The notes under the pieces were generated by a model. The model ran no database searches. It had not been told where the DNA came from and was given only the letters and a program-made list of their open reading frames with translations. Below are positions 10,483 through 20,720 of a stretch of 64,000 bases of DNA, piece after piece. A program made the position numbers and the translations under genes. The stretch's first letter is position 1. Each line of letters begins with the position of its first letter. Origin of the DNA: Chara braunii (Eukaryota; Streptophyta; Charophyceae; Charales; Characeae); assembly GCA_003427395.1 (NCBI GenBank), contig BFEA01000526.1, positions 678,440 through 742,439 on the forward strand, read 5' to 3'.

Positions 10483-11000
10483 GAGCAATGGTTGATAGCA
10501 CAGTGAATGTAGGGACGCAAATGATGCCAACAAGTTCACGCTCTCTTGAGACTTCGGTGGTGCGTTTCTTCCTTGTACCAGACACTCAGACTATACTCTC
10601 GCTAGGCCTCACTTGTAATCATGCCTTAGACTCTCCACACCATCTGTGATAGGGCTTGAAGCTCGGCTCTGGTGTGGTTTCGAACCAGTGTGCTTAGAGT
10701 CATAGGTAGAGTGCGACCTTTTTTAGGTGCCTGTTGGTCTTGCCTGGTCTCGAACCGGCAACGACCGCGAGGCCTTTTGGAGTTAGGAAGATTGCTTGTT
10801 CGTGGTCGTTGACAGTGTGCAAAAAAACGAAGGTTCTCGAATTTGACTACCGAAGTTGACGTAGTTGTTTAGTATAAGTGCATGCCGAGTGAGTGGGTAA
10901 TTCCTTACGTCCGTAAGGATGACGACGTGGGGGGTAAAGCGGTGTGGTGTTGATGGATTGGTTGTGGTATCGATGGGTTTTTTTGCGCAGTGGTTGGTCT
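10483..11000. other. Non-coding stretch, possibly an LTR end
   Basis: Two short words resembling pol III B boxes on the minus strand (10676-10686 and 10746-10756) have no matching A box. A site like the tRNA-Met primer-binding site follows at 11014, so part of this stretch could be an LTR, but I cannot define its edges. Confidence 0.3.
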
Positions 11001-11011
11001 GCTCATGTCAT

Positions 11012-11023
11012 CGTTATCAGAGC
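11012..11023 (+). other. Possible retrotransposon primer-binding site (Met tRNA type)
   Basis: CGTTATCAGAGC resembles TGGTATCAGAGC, the plant retrotransposon site complementary to initiator tRNA-Met. It lies about 200 bp before a gag-like reading frame on the same strand. The match is partial. Confidence 0.3.
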
Positions 11024-11220
11024 GTACACGGATACAACGTTAACCACCACCACCGTTAACTTGTTTCATTTTCTTTCGGCAATTATGATTTACAGCTATG
11101 TTGTTCTTTGCATTTGGTCTTACATGTATGTAAGTCTATGAGGATTGAGCGATGTTGTTGACTGCTGATGCGGTACATGATTGTTGCTTCCAACACTTGT
11201 GGTCGTAACCCGCTAGGATA

Positions 11221-11927
11221 TTGTACCTAGAGGTGGTGGCGACTACTTTCAGAGGGAGGAAACTTATGTCTTGGAAAGGTTTGAAGGAGAGTTGGGCGCT
11301 GAGGTTTTTTATGAAGAATTACGGTTGTACAATGAGTGATGGTAGTAGTGGAAACCAAGGGGTGGGGGAAGGAAGTTCGAAAGGTGGAGATGGGAGGAAG
11401 TGTTTTAAGTGTGGCGAAGGCAAGCATTTTCGTTCCACCGGTTGGACGGGTGGGCCGATCGACTGTGAAGACCGACGAGAACATAAAGAGAAGTCGATCT
11501 GCCGAAAGTGCGATGGCAAGAACATCTACTGAGGATACTAACGTCCTGATGCGAGAGTACCTAGTACAAAAGGCGTTAGAAAGGAATGTGAGGCAAGAGA
11601 AAGAAGCAGAAGAGGAGAAAAAGAGGAAGGAGGAAGAAGCACGTAATGAGAAAGAGAGGAAGAAACTACTGAAGTTGGAAAAACGTTTACGGATGCAAGA
11701 GTGATGCTAGATTGCTGAGGATTATCCGAGTGGAGATAAAAAAAAATGAAAACAATTATTGCGAGAGATTTAAGAAAGGGAAAGAAAAACCCAAAGTAAA
11801 CGAAAGAGGAGAGTCGATCGAGGAAGAGAAGGAACGGCTTCAAAAATTGCTAACCATGAAGAGTAACACGGACGAGGATACCGACGACGAAGAGCTGAAG
11901 CTGCTCAGGTTGGAGATTAGCGATTAG
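11221..11927 (+). pseudogene. Gag-like ORF with degenerate zinc knuckle and coiled coil
   Basis: Three overlapping plus frames read as one broken protein. The first (11221-11532) has a near zinc knuckle, CFKCGEGKHFRSTGW, in which the fourth ligand (Cys) is replaced, followed by a second Cys pair (SICRKC). The second frame continues from about 11515 with a charged coiled coil rich in Glu, Lys and Arg (RQEKEAEEEKKRKEEEARNE) up to 11704. The third frame (11712-11927) is acidic and lysine-rich (EEEKERLQKLLTMKS). Zinc knuckle plus coiled coil fits the nucleic-acid-binding protein of a retroelement. No RT follows before 17 kb, so it is an orphan fragment. At least two frameshifts. Confidence 0.5.
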
Positions 11928-11959
11928 AGGAAAAGAGCAGTGGAAAAGCCCGTCGGTAA

Positions 11960-12440
11960 CAACGCTGTCGAGCGCATCGGTTCCCACCTTTTTGCAAGCG
12001 TGGGAACCCTCCCAGCCATGTCACGCAGGAGATAAACAAAACAAAATTGAGAGACAACTTGGGAACGACGCTACACTAATCCCGCGAGTCACCGAGACGG
12101 TTGCGGCCGCGTCGCTCCTTCGCCGCTCTAGCCAGGTGCGCCAGCTGTACATCCCGCAGTTCCCTACGACAGGATAGGTTCCCGCGGGGCATAAGTTTTC
12201 CCTCCCTAAGGGGTTGTCACCACCCTTAGGGGCGTATCCCTACCGAGTTACTGACCTACGTGCAAAAGTTTTTAGATGCAATTGCAGAGGTAGGTCAGCT
12301 GAGGACGTTTGCTCATTCGTTGTAGTATAGATACACTTAGTTAACGCCAAGCGAACCCGAATGTCGTTCATTCCTAGGGCGCTGATCTCCTAAGTGCGGA
12401 GCGGACGTCGGTCGACTAGGACGGTCTCAACCAAGCGTGA
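11960..12440 (+). repeat. Dispersed repeat R1, copy 1
   Basis: Shares ordered blocks with 21705-22110 and the complement of 38715-39160: gagcgcatcggt, gggaaccctccc, gtcacgcagga, gccaggtgcgcc, acgacaggatagg, gttgtcaccaccctta, gcgtatcc, gcaattgcagaggt. It begins with a perfect 9-bp hairpin (GGTTCCCAC at 11979-11987, GTGGGAACC at 12000-12008). No coding. The context suggests part of an LTR or an untranslated region of a retroelement. Confidence 0.75.
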
Positions 12441-13715
12441 AACCCAACGTTAGTCCTAGTTTCTCTAACACACAATCAAAGGAAAGTTATAATATCCACG
12501 CATTATTATATCAAAAAGATCGACCGTAGTCGATATAAATAAATATTCAATATGAAATGACAACTAAAATGATCAAAATCATCATTAGATACATCCAATA
12601 ACACAAAATTAAAAAAAAAAAACAATCCGACCGCCTGAGGTCGAACTCCACAAAATAATCATACAATCGCAAACAAGGAGTTGGCTTACTGAGAATAACA
12701 GAGATGCAGCCGACAAGGTAGTCAGCCTGCCTTAGTTTTGACTCGTTGAGACGCGCTGCCAAAGTCATTCATTTCCGCCTACCTCCGACTGAAGATTAGA
12801 CACGCATATTTGTCTTCGTCTGTTTCCAATCTTTTGGATGACAAGCTGCTTTACGAATGATTCTTGATCAGGGGCATTGCTTGAGGTGTTGCATGCCTCT
12901 CCCCCTAGGAAGTGGTCTGGGGTACTCCTCCTCCTCGCCCGAGCACAAGACTCGGATCTCAGAAGTCAGGCCGTCTCCACCGAATCGGCAAAGTATTCCC
13001 CTGCAAAACGGTCCACTCTGGGTCGATAACAGGATCAACTCCTAAAGCAACGAACTCTCGTCCCAGATGCTTCTTAGAGGTAGAAGATGTGTTCACTACA
13101 AGTAACTTTCAGTTATTCTTATTTTTCCTTGGTTCAGGGTAGCTTGGACGAAAAAAGTCAAAGAATAAAAATCATTTGGATAGGTACGGGTGGATAGGGT
13201 CTTTCGGGATAGAAATGGTTCAATCCTTAGGGGGAGACTAAGTCCATTTGACCTTATCTGTTTTATTTGAATCGAAATCATTTTACGAAATGCATTCAAT
13301 TAACCTTTGTCATAACAACAAGTCCTTATTGACATCCAGGTAGGTGAGAAGTAAAGGGAAGACGATCATTTTTCCTTCTCTCAAATAGGCATAATCAATC
13401 TCCTTTGCAAGCATCCTTCTACCTACCTGCACACCAAGCTAAGAAAACAAGTTCAAAAGAAGATAATACCATCCCGAACTCAAGTCAGACTTTCCATTCA
13501 CATGCATGACTCGCACAACTTTCCTCTACCTCTTCTTTTGAACGTTCAAAACAACAGGGTCAAGCAAAGTATGGGTTCACACAGGTGTGAAGGAAAGCCT
13601 GAGTCATTCAATCAACTGACCTTGAGTGAAGTTTGGTCCGGCTCACTTAAGAAAATCGAGTAATATATCACTCAAAGGAAAACGATCGCCGTAGAAAATA
13701 AAAATATGCGGTTCT
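12441..13715. other. Non-coding stretch, nothing recognised
   Basis: AT-rich single-copy-looking sequence. No gene, RNA or repeat that I can support. Confidence 0.4.
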
Positions 13716-14400
13716 CATGCTATCGCCACATCACTGGATGGTCCCAAACTCAAATCCCACTTGCACTGCGCGCCGCAAAAAAAAGAAAAAAGGTGGCCCT
13801 GGTCTAAACCGCATGTGCTGCGAGCCCCCCAAAAAAATAAAGATGTCCTTCCGGCGCAAACCGCAAGTGCCGCAACTCCAATAGCCACTGCCGCGAGCAC
13901 TCATTTTGTGCCATCTTCTCGTCGTCAGTCCACTCACCGCTATCGCACAATCCCAAACGTGCATCAACGCTAGCCCAACCTCTAGGCCATATCGGGATCC
14001 ACCATAGCCGTCGTGCACCACAAAAATAACGCCGGACCACTACTTGCTGTCCGTCAAAACTTGTGTCATGGTTGTCCCGCAATACCGCCCCCAGATCACA
14101 CACCAAAACTGCCTCCACTGAGACGCAAAAACCCGCATCAATCTTCCCTCACAATAGTGTTGTCGACGTACCGCCAGCATAACCTCAAAAAAAAAAATAA
14201 CATCGATACCACCGCCAATCTCGGCAGCGTCGTCCCACCGAAAAGTGTTGCTGCCACCGTGCCAAAAAAAATGGCAGCACTTCCCTACTGATAATGTCAC
14301 TGCCGCCGTGCAAAACCGACAGCAACCACTGCCAAAGAAATCACAGCTGCCGCCGAAAAACTCAGCAACGCTCCTGCGTCACCGCCAAAAATACACTGCT
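13716..14400. repeat. GC-rich degenerate repeats (CCGCC, A-run)
   Basis: Irregular units made of CCGCC/CTGCC words and runs of 6-9 A. Open minus frames here (13731-14300) are alanine-, glycine- and arginine-rich by-products of the repeat, with no domain. Confidence 0.55.
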
Positions 14401-14712
14401 GCCGCCGTGAAAATGGGTTGAGCCTCCCCTGCACCGCTTGCCGAAGACCTGGCGCCGCCTTGCAAAACTGGCAGAGTCTCCCCTGCACCGCTTGCCGAAG
14501 GCCTGCCGCCGCCGTGCAAAACGGGCAGAGTCTCCCCTGCACGCTTGCCAAAGACCTGCCGCCGCCGTGTAAAACGGGCAGAGTTTCCCCTGCACTTCAC
14601 CAAAAATAGTTGCCGCCACCACGCTGTGTAGGCAACACCTTCCCTGAACTTCACCAAAAATAGCTGCTGCCACCGCGCTGTGCAGGCAGCACCTTCCCTG
14701 CACTTCACAAAA
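14401..14712. repeat. Tandem repeats, about 53-bp units then about 60-bp units
   Basis: Units begin GCCGCCGTG or close variants at 14401, 14453, 14508 and 14561 (spacing 52-55) and share TCCCCTGCACCGCTTGCC. They are followed by two longer units ending in TTCACCAAAAATAG near 14597 and 14650. The minus-strand open frame across them (14362-14751) is a translated repeat. Confidence 0.85.
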
Positions 14713-14919
14713 TGAAGCAGTGGCTATGGCAACCTCCGCTCCCGCGCTCACTGCAGTCCACTATTCCACTCCACCTCTCACTCGCCGCCTCTCAGCACTT
14801 CAGCAACGTAATGCTGCTCTCCAATCCACATTCAGTCAGAATGTGGGCAACACCTCAACTGAGTGAGGATGCTGCTGGTCAGCCCTGCTTTTATAGCTGG
14901 GTTGGAGTGGTGGTCAGCC

Positions 14920-15406
14920 ACTTGAGGCTCAATCAAAAAACAGGCCTGAGCCTGACCCTCGATCTGAACTTTGATCGAGGGCTGGGAATCTTGATGTTCC
15001 ACTAGGAATATAAAGTCCCAGGCTTTGGCTATGCATCCGGCCACCACCCCCGGCCAGGTGCAGCCACAAAATGGTTGTATCAAGCCATTTTCAGTTGCCT
15101 GCCCAAAACGAACAGGCGTAGTCCCATCAGCCCCTAGAAGCTTTTGGGGGCGGCTGCACCTGTTCCACGGCCACGACCACATTCACGAATGTTACATTTT
15201 TCTTCCTCCCCTTTCCTTACCTTTTTCACTCCTCGTTTTTTACTGCTGGAGACACTTTGTCGCTTAAAACGAATAAGCACCCTCCCCCTTCTCAGTCTTT
15301 TCACGGGGCTGTGCCTGTATCTGGTGCAAATAAGCACCTGATACAGGCGCGACGGCCCAAGAGAGCAGCCCGTTTCCAAAATGAACGGGCACTCTCTGGT
15401 GGGTTC

Positions 15407-15484
<78 letters not shown>

Positions 15485-16120
15485 GAAACCCCGACAGTCG
15501 TGACCGTTCGTCGCGACCGGAAACCACCCAAAGCGTGTGCACAGGGTCGCTCGTAACTCAAGTATAAGGTCCCAAACCCCATGCCCGGATGTAGCCGCGT
15601 ACCGCGGCAGATACATCCAATTTTGCACATCCCATCACAGCAAGTCAGCCCGTTCGTTTCGACGAACGGGCACTCCTACTAAAAGTACGAACAAAAGACA
15701 ACGAAAGTCTAAAAAACAAATAACAAAAAAACATAAATCCGACTAAAAAAAATCTAAAGCAAAATCTAAAAGAAGAAAATTTAAAGAAAATCTAAAAAAA
15801 GGAAAGAAAATTTTAAAAGCGAACTCACCTAAAAACGGTCGCCTGTTTAAAACGGGTGCTGTCACGTACACTGGGGCTGAAGTGCCCTAGGCACTTTCAA
15901 GAGCGCCAGGTGGTGCTCTCCTTTCACATCAGTTTTATTATTATTATGCTTATTATTATTTTTATTTTTTTTTGCCCCGTTGGCCTTAGCCAACGGCCAC
16001 TTCGTGGGACATCCCACGAACTGTTGAAATGCAGACCTGGGTTCGTCCCAATGGACTTTGTAATTTTTTTTTTTTCTTTTTGATTTTTTTTTTCTCGATT
16101 TATGTGTGTCATCCTTACGA
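14920..16120. repeat. Hairpin-dense stretch with AAAACGAA-loop modules
   Basis: Many near-perfect hairpins follow one another. Arms: 14956-14964/14973-14981 (CCCTCGATC); 15097-15101/15113-15117 (GCCTG); 15262-15266/15274-15278 (GCTTA); 15313-15321/15340-15348 (GCCTGTATC) with inner GGTGC/GCACC; 15368-15374/15384-15390 (GCCCGTT); 15648-15657/15662-15671 (GCCCGTTCGT with TTCG loop); 15880-15886/15890-15896 (AAGTGCC); 15977-15984/15989-15996 (CCGTTGGC); 16001-16009/16012-16020 (TTCGTGGGA). Several share a loop like AAAACGAA and a following CACTC while the arms differ. No coding. Confidence 0.75.
15410..15477. repeat. (CT)n microsatellite
   Basis: About 68 bp of uninterrupted CT dinucleotides. 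Confidence 0.98.
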
Positions 16121-16142
16121 AGGGGCCATGTTGATCTTCGCG

Positions 16143-16231
16143 CGGCCGATCTCGGCCGTGCGATCTTCGCGATCGACGATCGACATCCATCGCGCCGACA
16201 GCAAGGTGGCCAGCTCCAAAAGGAGCTAGCC
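16143..16231. repeat. Run of hairpins (CGGCCGA, GGCCAGCTCC arms)
   Basis: CGGCCGA/TCGGCCG at 16143-16158, CGATC/GATCG at 16161-16175, and GGCCAGCTCC with a 4-nt A loop and GGAGCTAGCC at 16208-16231 (9 of 10 paired). The last arm also pairs with 16299-16308. Confidence 0.7.
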
Positions 16232-16311
16232 CAGGGGCGCAGTATGTAGGATTCGATCCCGGTACCTGCTGGGTATGAGTCATCTGTTGTAACCTACTAG
16301 GCTAGCTCCTA
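16222..16311 (-). repeat. tRNA-derived sequence (SINE-like head or tRNA pseudogene)
   Basis: On the minus strand, TAGCCTAGTAGG (16304-16293) is an exact match to the pol III A box, and GGATCGAATCC (16259-16249) matches the B box with one change, at the spacing found in tRNAs. Between them, GACTCATACC resembles an anticodon arm with CAT (Met type). The ends GGAGCTAGCC (16308-16299) and GGCTAGCTCC (16231-16222) are perfect complements, an acceptor-like closure longer than a tRNA's. The anticodon and T stems are poorly paired, so a working tRNA is unlikely. Confidence 0.55.
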
Positions 16312-16860
16312 TCACGACAGTGATACGAACAACTCTTCTATAAGAAGAGCTGGCCCTATCACTATCCCCCATGTCGGGGCTTTGCAGGTTTCACCGGCCT
16401 ATGGCCTCGCAGGCCCTGCCTGCCTACGGCCCTGCAGCCCCACCTGCCTGCCAGTGTCCCTGCAGGCCCTGCCGGCAGGCCTTACCCCGTTGGTCGGCCG
16501 TGTGACCCCGGCATCGGCCTATCATCTCCCTGGCCCGATGTCAACCTCCGCGGCCAAACAAAAACCCTTTCTTCCTATTCCCCTTGCGTCGTGACCCTAT
16601 ACCCGGCGCATCCCTCTTTTTAGCCTACTTAGGCCCTGAATCGCGAGGCTGCGGTAGAATAGGTCTAGCCCTAGCGTTCCCACGTTCGCGTGCCTCTGTG
16701 GTCTCGACAAGAGCGGAGCACTGCCAACTACTATCGTTACATTTGGACGTCACAGCGTCCGGACTAAGCTCGAAAAACTTTTAGTCTCTCGGTCATAGGT
16801 CAAGTGTGAATAAACTTTTGGCAAACGTAAGTCTCATCAGGTCTTTCAATTCAACGAAAA
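16312..16860. other. GC-rich non-coding stretch with small hairpins
   Basis: Perfect hairpins at 16310-16325 (TATCAC/GTGATA), 16333-16349 (CTCTTCT/AGAAGAG) and 16367-16379 (CCCC/GGGG). The rest (CCTGC-rich) shows nothing recognisable. Confidence 0.5.
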
Positions 16861-16861
16861 A

Positions 16862-16926
16862 GTCGGACAGCGTCCGACGTTGAAAACCCCCGGCAAATAC
16901 CCTTGTCGGGGTATTTGCCCCGACAA
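16862..16926. promoter_or_regulatory. Hairpin pair that cannot form together
   Basis: GTCGGAC/GTCCGAC (16862-16878) is followed by two overlapping perfect hairpins. One has 11-bp arms, 16892-16902 with 16909-16919 (GGCAAATACCC). The other has 9-bp arms, 16903-16911 with 16918-16926 (TTGTCGGGG). They share 16909-16911 and 16918-16919, so only one can form at a time. They lie about 190 bp before the first coding trace of the Penelope-like element. A regulatory role is inferred from geometry only. Confidence 0.4.
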
Positions 16927-17111
16927 CGCTCCTATGGTCACTCATGAGAAGAGAGTGAGCACGAGACTGTAAGAAGAATCGAGGACTTAAAGAATCCGTA
17001 AAAACCGGAAGCAGGATGCTCGCACACGCAACTTAAGATCAATCTATCCATGAATCATATTTCGGCCTCCTGCGGCGTGGGAGGAAAGGAAAAATTTGAA
17101 GAAGAGTGTCA

Positions 17112-17276
17112 GAATTCTATGATGCCCTCATCATCGACGAACTGAAAGAAACTTGCAGGCGTGAGAAGGTAACGTATGGTAATAGGGATTTGGCCATTAA
17201 AAGGTTGGTGATTCGGAGATCAGTCGTGGCATATGACCCTATGATACTGCCTTTACTGTCGTCGCCAAATTATTAA
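17112..17276 (+). pseudogene. Penelope-like element, N-terminal segment
   Basis: Open frame without its own start, reading EFYDALIIDELKETCRREK, then KRLVIRRSVVAYDPMI, ending at TAA 17274-17276. It is in a different frame from the GIY-YIG segment that follows. No domain recognised; assigned to the element by position and composition. Confidence 0.4.
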
Positions 17277-17392
17277 CACGTAGATCGAGGGGAACCATAA
17301 CGATTAAGGAGAAAGAGAAAGGAACACCTCTGGAAGGAAGTTGCTCGAAGTCAAACGAGGAATCGGGATGAGGAACGCACGAATACAAGGTA

Positions 17393-17920
17393 TTGGCACA
17401 AGAGATAAGTGAGAGAAGATTGAAAAAGAGGGGCAGGACAAGAAATGAAGAATGTATTATGAGAGCGAGCGTTATTGGCCTAGTGTTAGGTGGTGGTGTG
17501 AAGTGGGGAGAGAAGTTTGTTAACTACTGGTATGAGGAGATAGAAAGGGGGACATTTGATTTGGATAAACCTGGGAGCTGTGTATATATTCTGATATCAC
17601 CATGGTGTAAGCAAGTATGCGGGGGGATGACGGAGAGGGATTTGTGGGCCAGATGGTGAGAGCACTTCTGCCAAGGCAGGAAGGGCGAAGGGAAAAGGAA
17701 GAGACGATTGTACAATTGGTTCAGTAAGGTCGAAGCTCACAAATATGTAGCAATTCCGGTGTTTACAAGCGATTCCAAATCAGAACTCGAGGCAGTGGAG
17801 CAAACATTGATCAAGTTGTGGTCCCCATCATTAAACTCGAAGCCAGGTAAGAAGAAAAAGGAGCCAAGAAGAAAAGGAGAAGACAGAGAAAGAAAGAGAG
17901 GAGGAGGCGTGGTAGTCTAG
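17393..17920 (+). pseudogene. GIY-YIG endonuclease domain, stop and active-site change
   Basis: One frame interrupted by a TGA at 17657-17659. Before the stop: GSCVYILISPW (GIY part, Tyr65) and KQVCGGMTERDLWARW (YIG part; the expected Tyr is Cys76). After the stop the same frame continues EHFCQGRKGEGK, RLYNWFSKVEAHKY and SELEAVEQTLIKLWSPSLN, giving the conserved Glu and the final Asn of the family, then a lysine/arginine tail. These nucleases nick DNA to prime reverse transcription. The lost Tyr and the stop make it inactive. Confidence 0.8.
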
Positions 17921-18017
17921 GAGTGGCTTCGACTGACAAAAACGGTAAATCCGTAGGCAAGATAATGACGAAAAGGGACAGAAAAATGGAGTTGGAAACA
18001 ATCATGAATTTTTTAGG

Positions 18018-19150
18018 ATGCTAGTGAAGGGTGACGACGTTATCAAGTGCAAAGGCGGAGTTATTTGGGTGAATGGTTGGAGGGTTGTGAGGAGGTTGTT
18101 TGGGGAGACGGGAGTTAAAGTTGAAGGTGGGATAAAACTGCTAAGGAAATGCAAGAATGTGTTTGAGTGCGAAGGGACGATCACCCTGCGGAAAATTACG
18201 GAAGCCTCACAGGCCATCTTAAGGTTAAGGGATCATTTGGGACATGTTCAAGAACCGACGTAGGAAGGCGGATTTGCTGAAATTGGACTTGGTGGAGTTG
18301 ATGAAGTATTACAGTGCCATCAAGTCCTTTACGACAAAGAGGAGCACGTCGAAGGCTAGGTCGATAATATCGCGGGCAATCAAAGACATGAGTAGGATAA
18401 GTGTAAGGAAGAGGGTAATCGCAAAAGTGCAGTTTGACGATAGGATTAAGAAGAGCGAGATTACAAGGATTGTCAAGAAGAAGTGTGGTGAACTGCAGTT
18501 GTTCAAACCAATGAGGGAAATGGTGAAACGTAGAGCACAGATTGTGTGGACTACTAGGTGCCCGAATGTTGGCGATCTTATCCACAACCACCGGCGCTTC
18601 GTGTTGCGTCGTGCTTCCAGCTGTGTGTGTGTTGGAATGCCCAATCCTCGGAAGGATGGACACATACATTTCCAGATTGGTGAACTGGACTGGGTTCCGA
18701 CGATCGTGAGGGATGCAAAAAATGTGCCAAGACAGGATGAAGGAAGACGAGGGGAGAATTTGAGGAAAGAACTTGAAGAAGCTTTTAAATTTCGGATTTC
18801 GATGAGTGGGTTGGGTAGTCAATGTGGAGAGGTTAGTTTCAATCCGGAGGAGATTGAAGGTTGCTTTGCCGTGGGTAGTTGCTTGAGACAGAGCGGAAAT
18901 TTGAGCGAGGTGCAACAGGTGAAGATGCGATTGCAATGTCTTATACTAGCCCCATTGGATAGCAATCCGGGGAACACCCTGGTGATGTGTCTAGAGTTGT
19001 ATGCGAAAGGAATAAAGGAAATTTTCTTCCAAAATGACCGGTACATACTTTGTGAGAGGGAAGAGAAAGAAGAGTTGTGGATCGCACAAGTGGAATACGA
19101 GAGGAGGAATCTGGATTACCACGCCAAGTGGAACGTGCGAGGACGGGTCG
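18018..19150 (+). pseudogene. Penelope-like element, middle region
   Basis: Two overlapping frames: 18018-18263, then 18244 onward in another frame to about 19150. Basic and lysine-rich (AIKDMSRISVRKRVIAKVQF), with a Cys/His cluster CVCVGMPNPRKDGHIHF that could bind metal, and an amphipathic segment LRKELEEAFKFRIS. This probably is the linker and RT N-terminal extension between nuclease and RT. No enzyme motif of its own. Confidence 0.6.
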
Positions 19151-20182
19151 GGTTGTGCTTATGCACTACCCAAGCATAAGGACACCAGCAAGTTTCGACC
19201 CATTTGTCCAACATTTGATGAATCATCGATAAAGGTGTGTAAGCGGGTGACACAGGCGATTAATTGTCTGTTGTTTTCATTGCCGGAATCAAGTAATTTC
19301 AATCTCAAGTCTGTCTCGCAGATGAAATCGAGGCTGACTAAGATCAACCAGAAATTGGAGAGAAGCGGTAGGAAGGTGAGGGTGATGGGAACCTCGTTTG
19401 TTAAGAAGCGAGGAAGAGGGGCAAAGTTGAGCAAGGGAAAAGACAACGAGGGATTCATTTTGATGAGCTTCTTGTATATCTTTGACTTCGTGGCTTTTGA
19501 ATTGGATTTTTATTTTCCGACCGTTTCTGGCATCCTGATGAAGCAGGTTATCGGGATACCCATAGGGAAGAGCTCGAGCCCCCCATTGGTCTGCTTGATG
19601 TGCGCAAAAAAAGAATGGGATTTTTTTATTTCGCTAGGAAGGCAGAAGAGGTTGGTTGGTGGACTCCGATTCGTGGGTGATACATTTTTTGCAGCATGTG
19701 ATCCTAGGAGGGAGGATTCTAGGAGGAAGGTTGTGAAAATCATTAGGAAGTTTTCAATTTGCTACGATGAGAATCTGACTTTGAAAAGGACGGATGAAGG
19801 TGAGGATGAGTGAAATTTTTTGGGATGTAGATTAAGCGTCCGACGTAATTTTCCTCTTCTAGGGGCAATTCAGGTTATGAAGAATGAGGAAGAGCTAAAG
19901 AAGAGCGTTGAGCTTCCTTTTATAATTTTTCAGGACTTTAACTCATGGACTTGCAAACGCACGAAAATCGCAGTCATTGTTAGTGCGTTGCATCGGATTC
20001 CTCAAAACTCGACGATGGATATGGAGATTGCGAAGACCCTGACTCAGATGACGACTGAGTTAGGGAAGTTGAACTACCCGGAAGACTGGTTCGGACACGG
20101 TCTGAGGAGCTTCTCTAGGGACAAAAACCCTATTTGGAAGTTTTTTGCAGTCTTGTTGACTGACAATCGCGTGATCCGTTGA
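19150..20182 (+). pseudogene. Penelope-type reverse transcriptase, broken
   Basis: Starts with ALPKHKDTSKFRPICPTFDE after a frame change near 19100-19170. Motif B is IGIPIGKSSSPPLVCLMCA. The catalytic motif reads LRFVGDTFFAACDP: the first aspartate of the FVDD box is Gly (codon GGT at 19676-19678). I cannot find motif A between the fingers and motif B; KVRVMG runs straight into TSFVKKRGRG, so a deletion there is likely. A TGA at 19811-19813 interrupts the frame, which continues NFLGCRLSV and the thumb (TKIAVIVSALHRIP, LGKLNYPEDWFGHGLRSF) to 20182. Inactive. Confidence 0.85.
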
Positions 20183-20185
20183 AGG

Positions 20186-20720
20186 GGAAACATTTTGGGG
20201 TTTGAAAGGGAGAACGGGAAGTGTATGTGAGGTACAGTGAACACCCATGATTTGCCTTGGGTAGCTTTGTTTTTTCTTTTTTTCTTTTTTATGTTTTTTA
20301 GAAGGTCGCGGGGACCACGGAACACCCGATGAATTGTCCGCTAGAACAAGGACCATGGAACACCCTATGAATTGTCTGGTATAGCTTCCTTTTATCCGAG
20401 TTGATTTTTACTAGTTGGGCTATTATATTGAGATTTCCCTCATTTGAGAATTTTTCAAGCGACTTTCCGTCAGCCTCGAGGAAATATCGAGATACTAGTC
20501 CTAGACAAAAGATAGGCAGCTTAGTCAAAAGACACGATGTCCCTCCACTGACAACTCTTTGTCAAGTAAAGTTGAACTTCTTTATGTCAATCCTCATAAG
20601 AAGTTCTTGGATATGAAACTTAGTCAAAAGACATGAAGTTCGTCTATTGACAACTCTTTGTCAAGTAAAGTTTAACTTCTTTATGTCCATCCCTTTGAGA
20701 ATCTCATGTCTCCGCCTTAA
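20186..20720. repeat. Short tandem duplications after the Penelope-like element
   Basis: A phrase of about 28 bases (ggaacacc, then gatgaattgtc-like text) occurs at about 20312 and 20353. A 99-bp unit beginning TTAGTCAAAAGACA occurs at 20521 and 20620; each unit holds a hairpin TTGACA/TGTCAA. Confidence 0.7.

Larger units (their letters stand above)
17030..20185 (+). mobile_element. Penelope-like retroelement with N-terminal GIY-YIG (Chlamys-like)
   Basis: In order on the plus strand: a short N-terminal segment (17112-17276), a GIY-YIG nuclease (17393-17920), a basic middle region (18018-19150) and a Penelope-type RT with thumb (19150-20182). Penelope-like elements usually carry the GIY-YIG domain after the RT; a permuted clade described from green algae and protists carries it before, and this copy has that order. 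The copy is dead: at least two in-frame stops, about four frame changes and mutated catalytic residues. Terminal repeats are not identified. Confidence 0.8.

Noticed and set aside
10676-10756. Two exact pol III B boxes on the minus strand
   Set aside because: No A box at the right distance for either; the words are also palindromic (GGTTTCGAACC), so chance is likely.
14362-14751. 129-codon minus-strand repeat protein
   Set aside because: It is the translation of 53-bp and 60-bp tandem DNA repeats; all neighbouring frames are open too.
11221-20182. Joining the gag-like ORF at 11.2-11.9 kb to the Penelope-like element as its ORF1
   Set aside because: More than 5 kb of unrelated repeats lie between, and a Met-type primer-binding-like site upstream suggests an LTR element instead.
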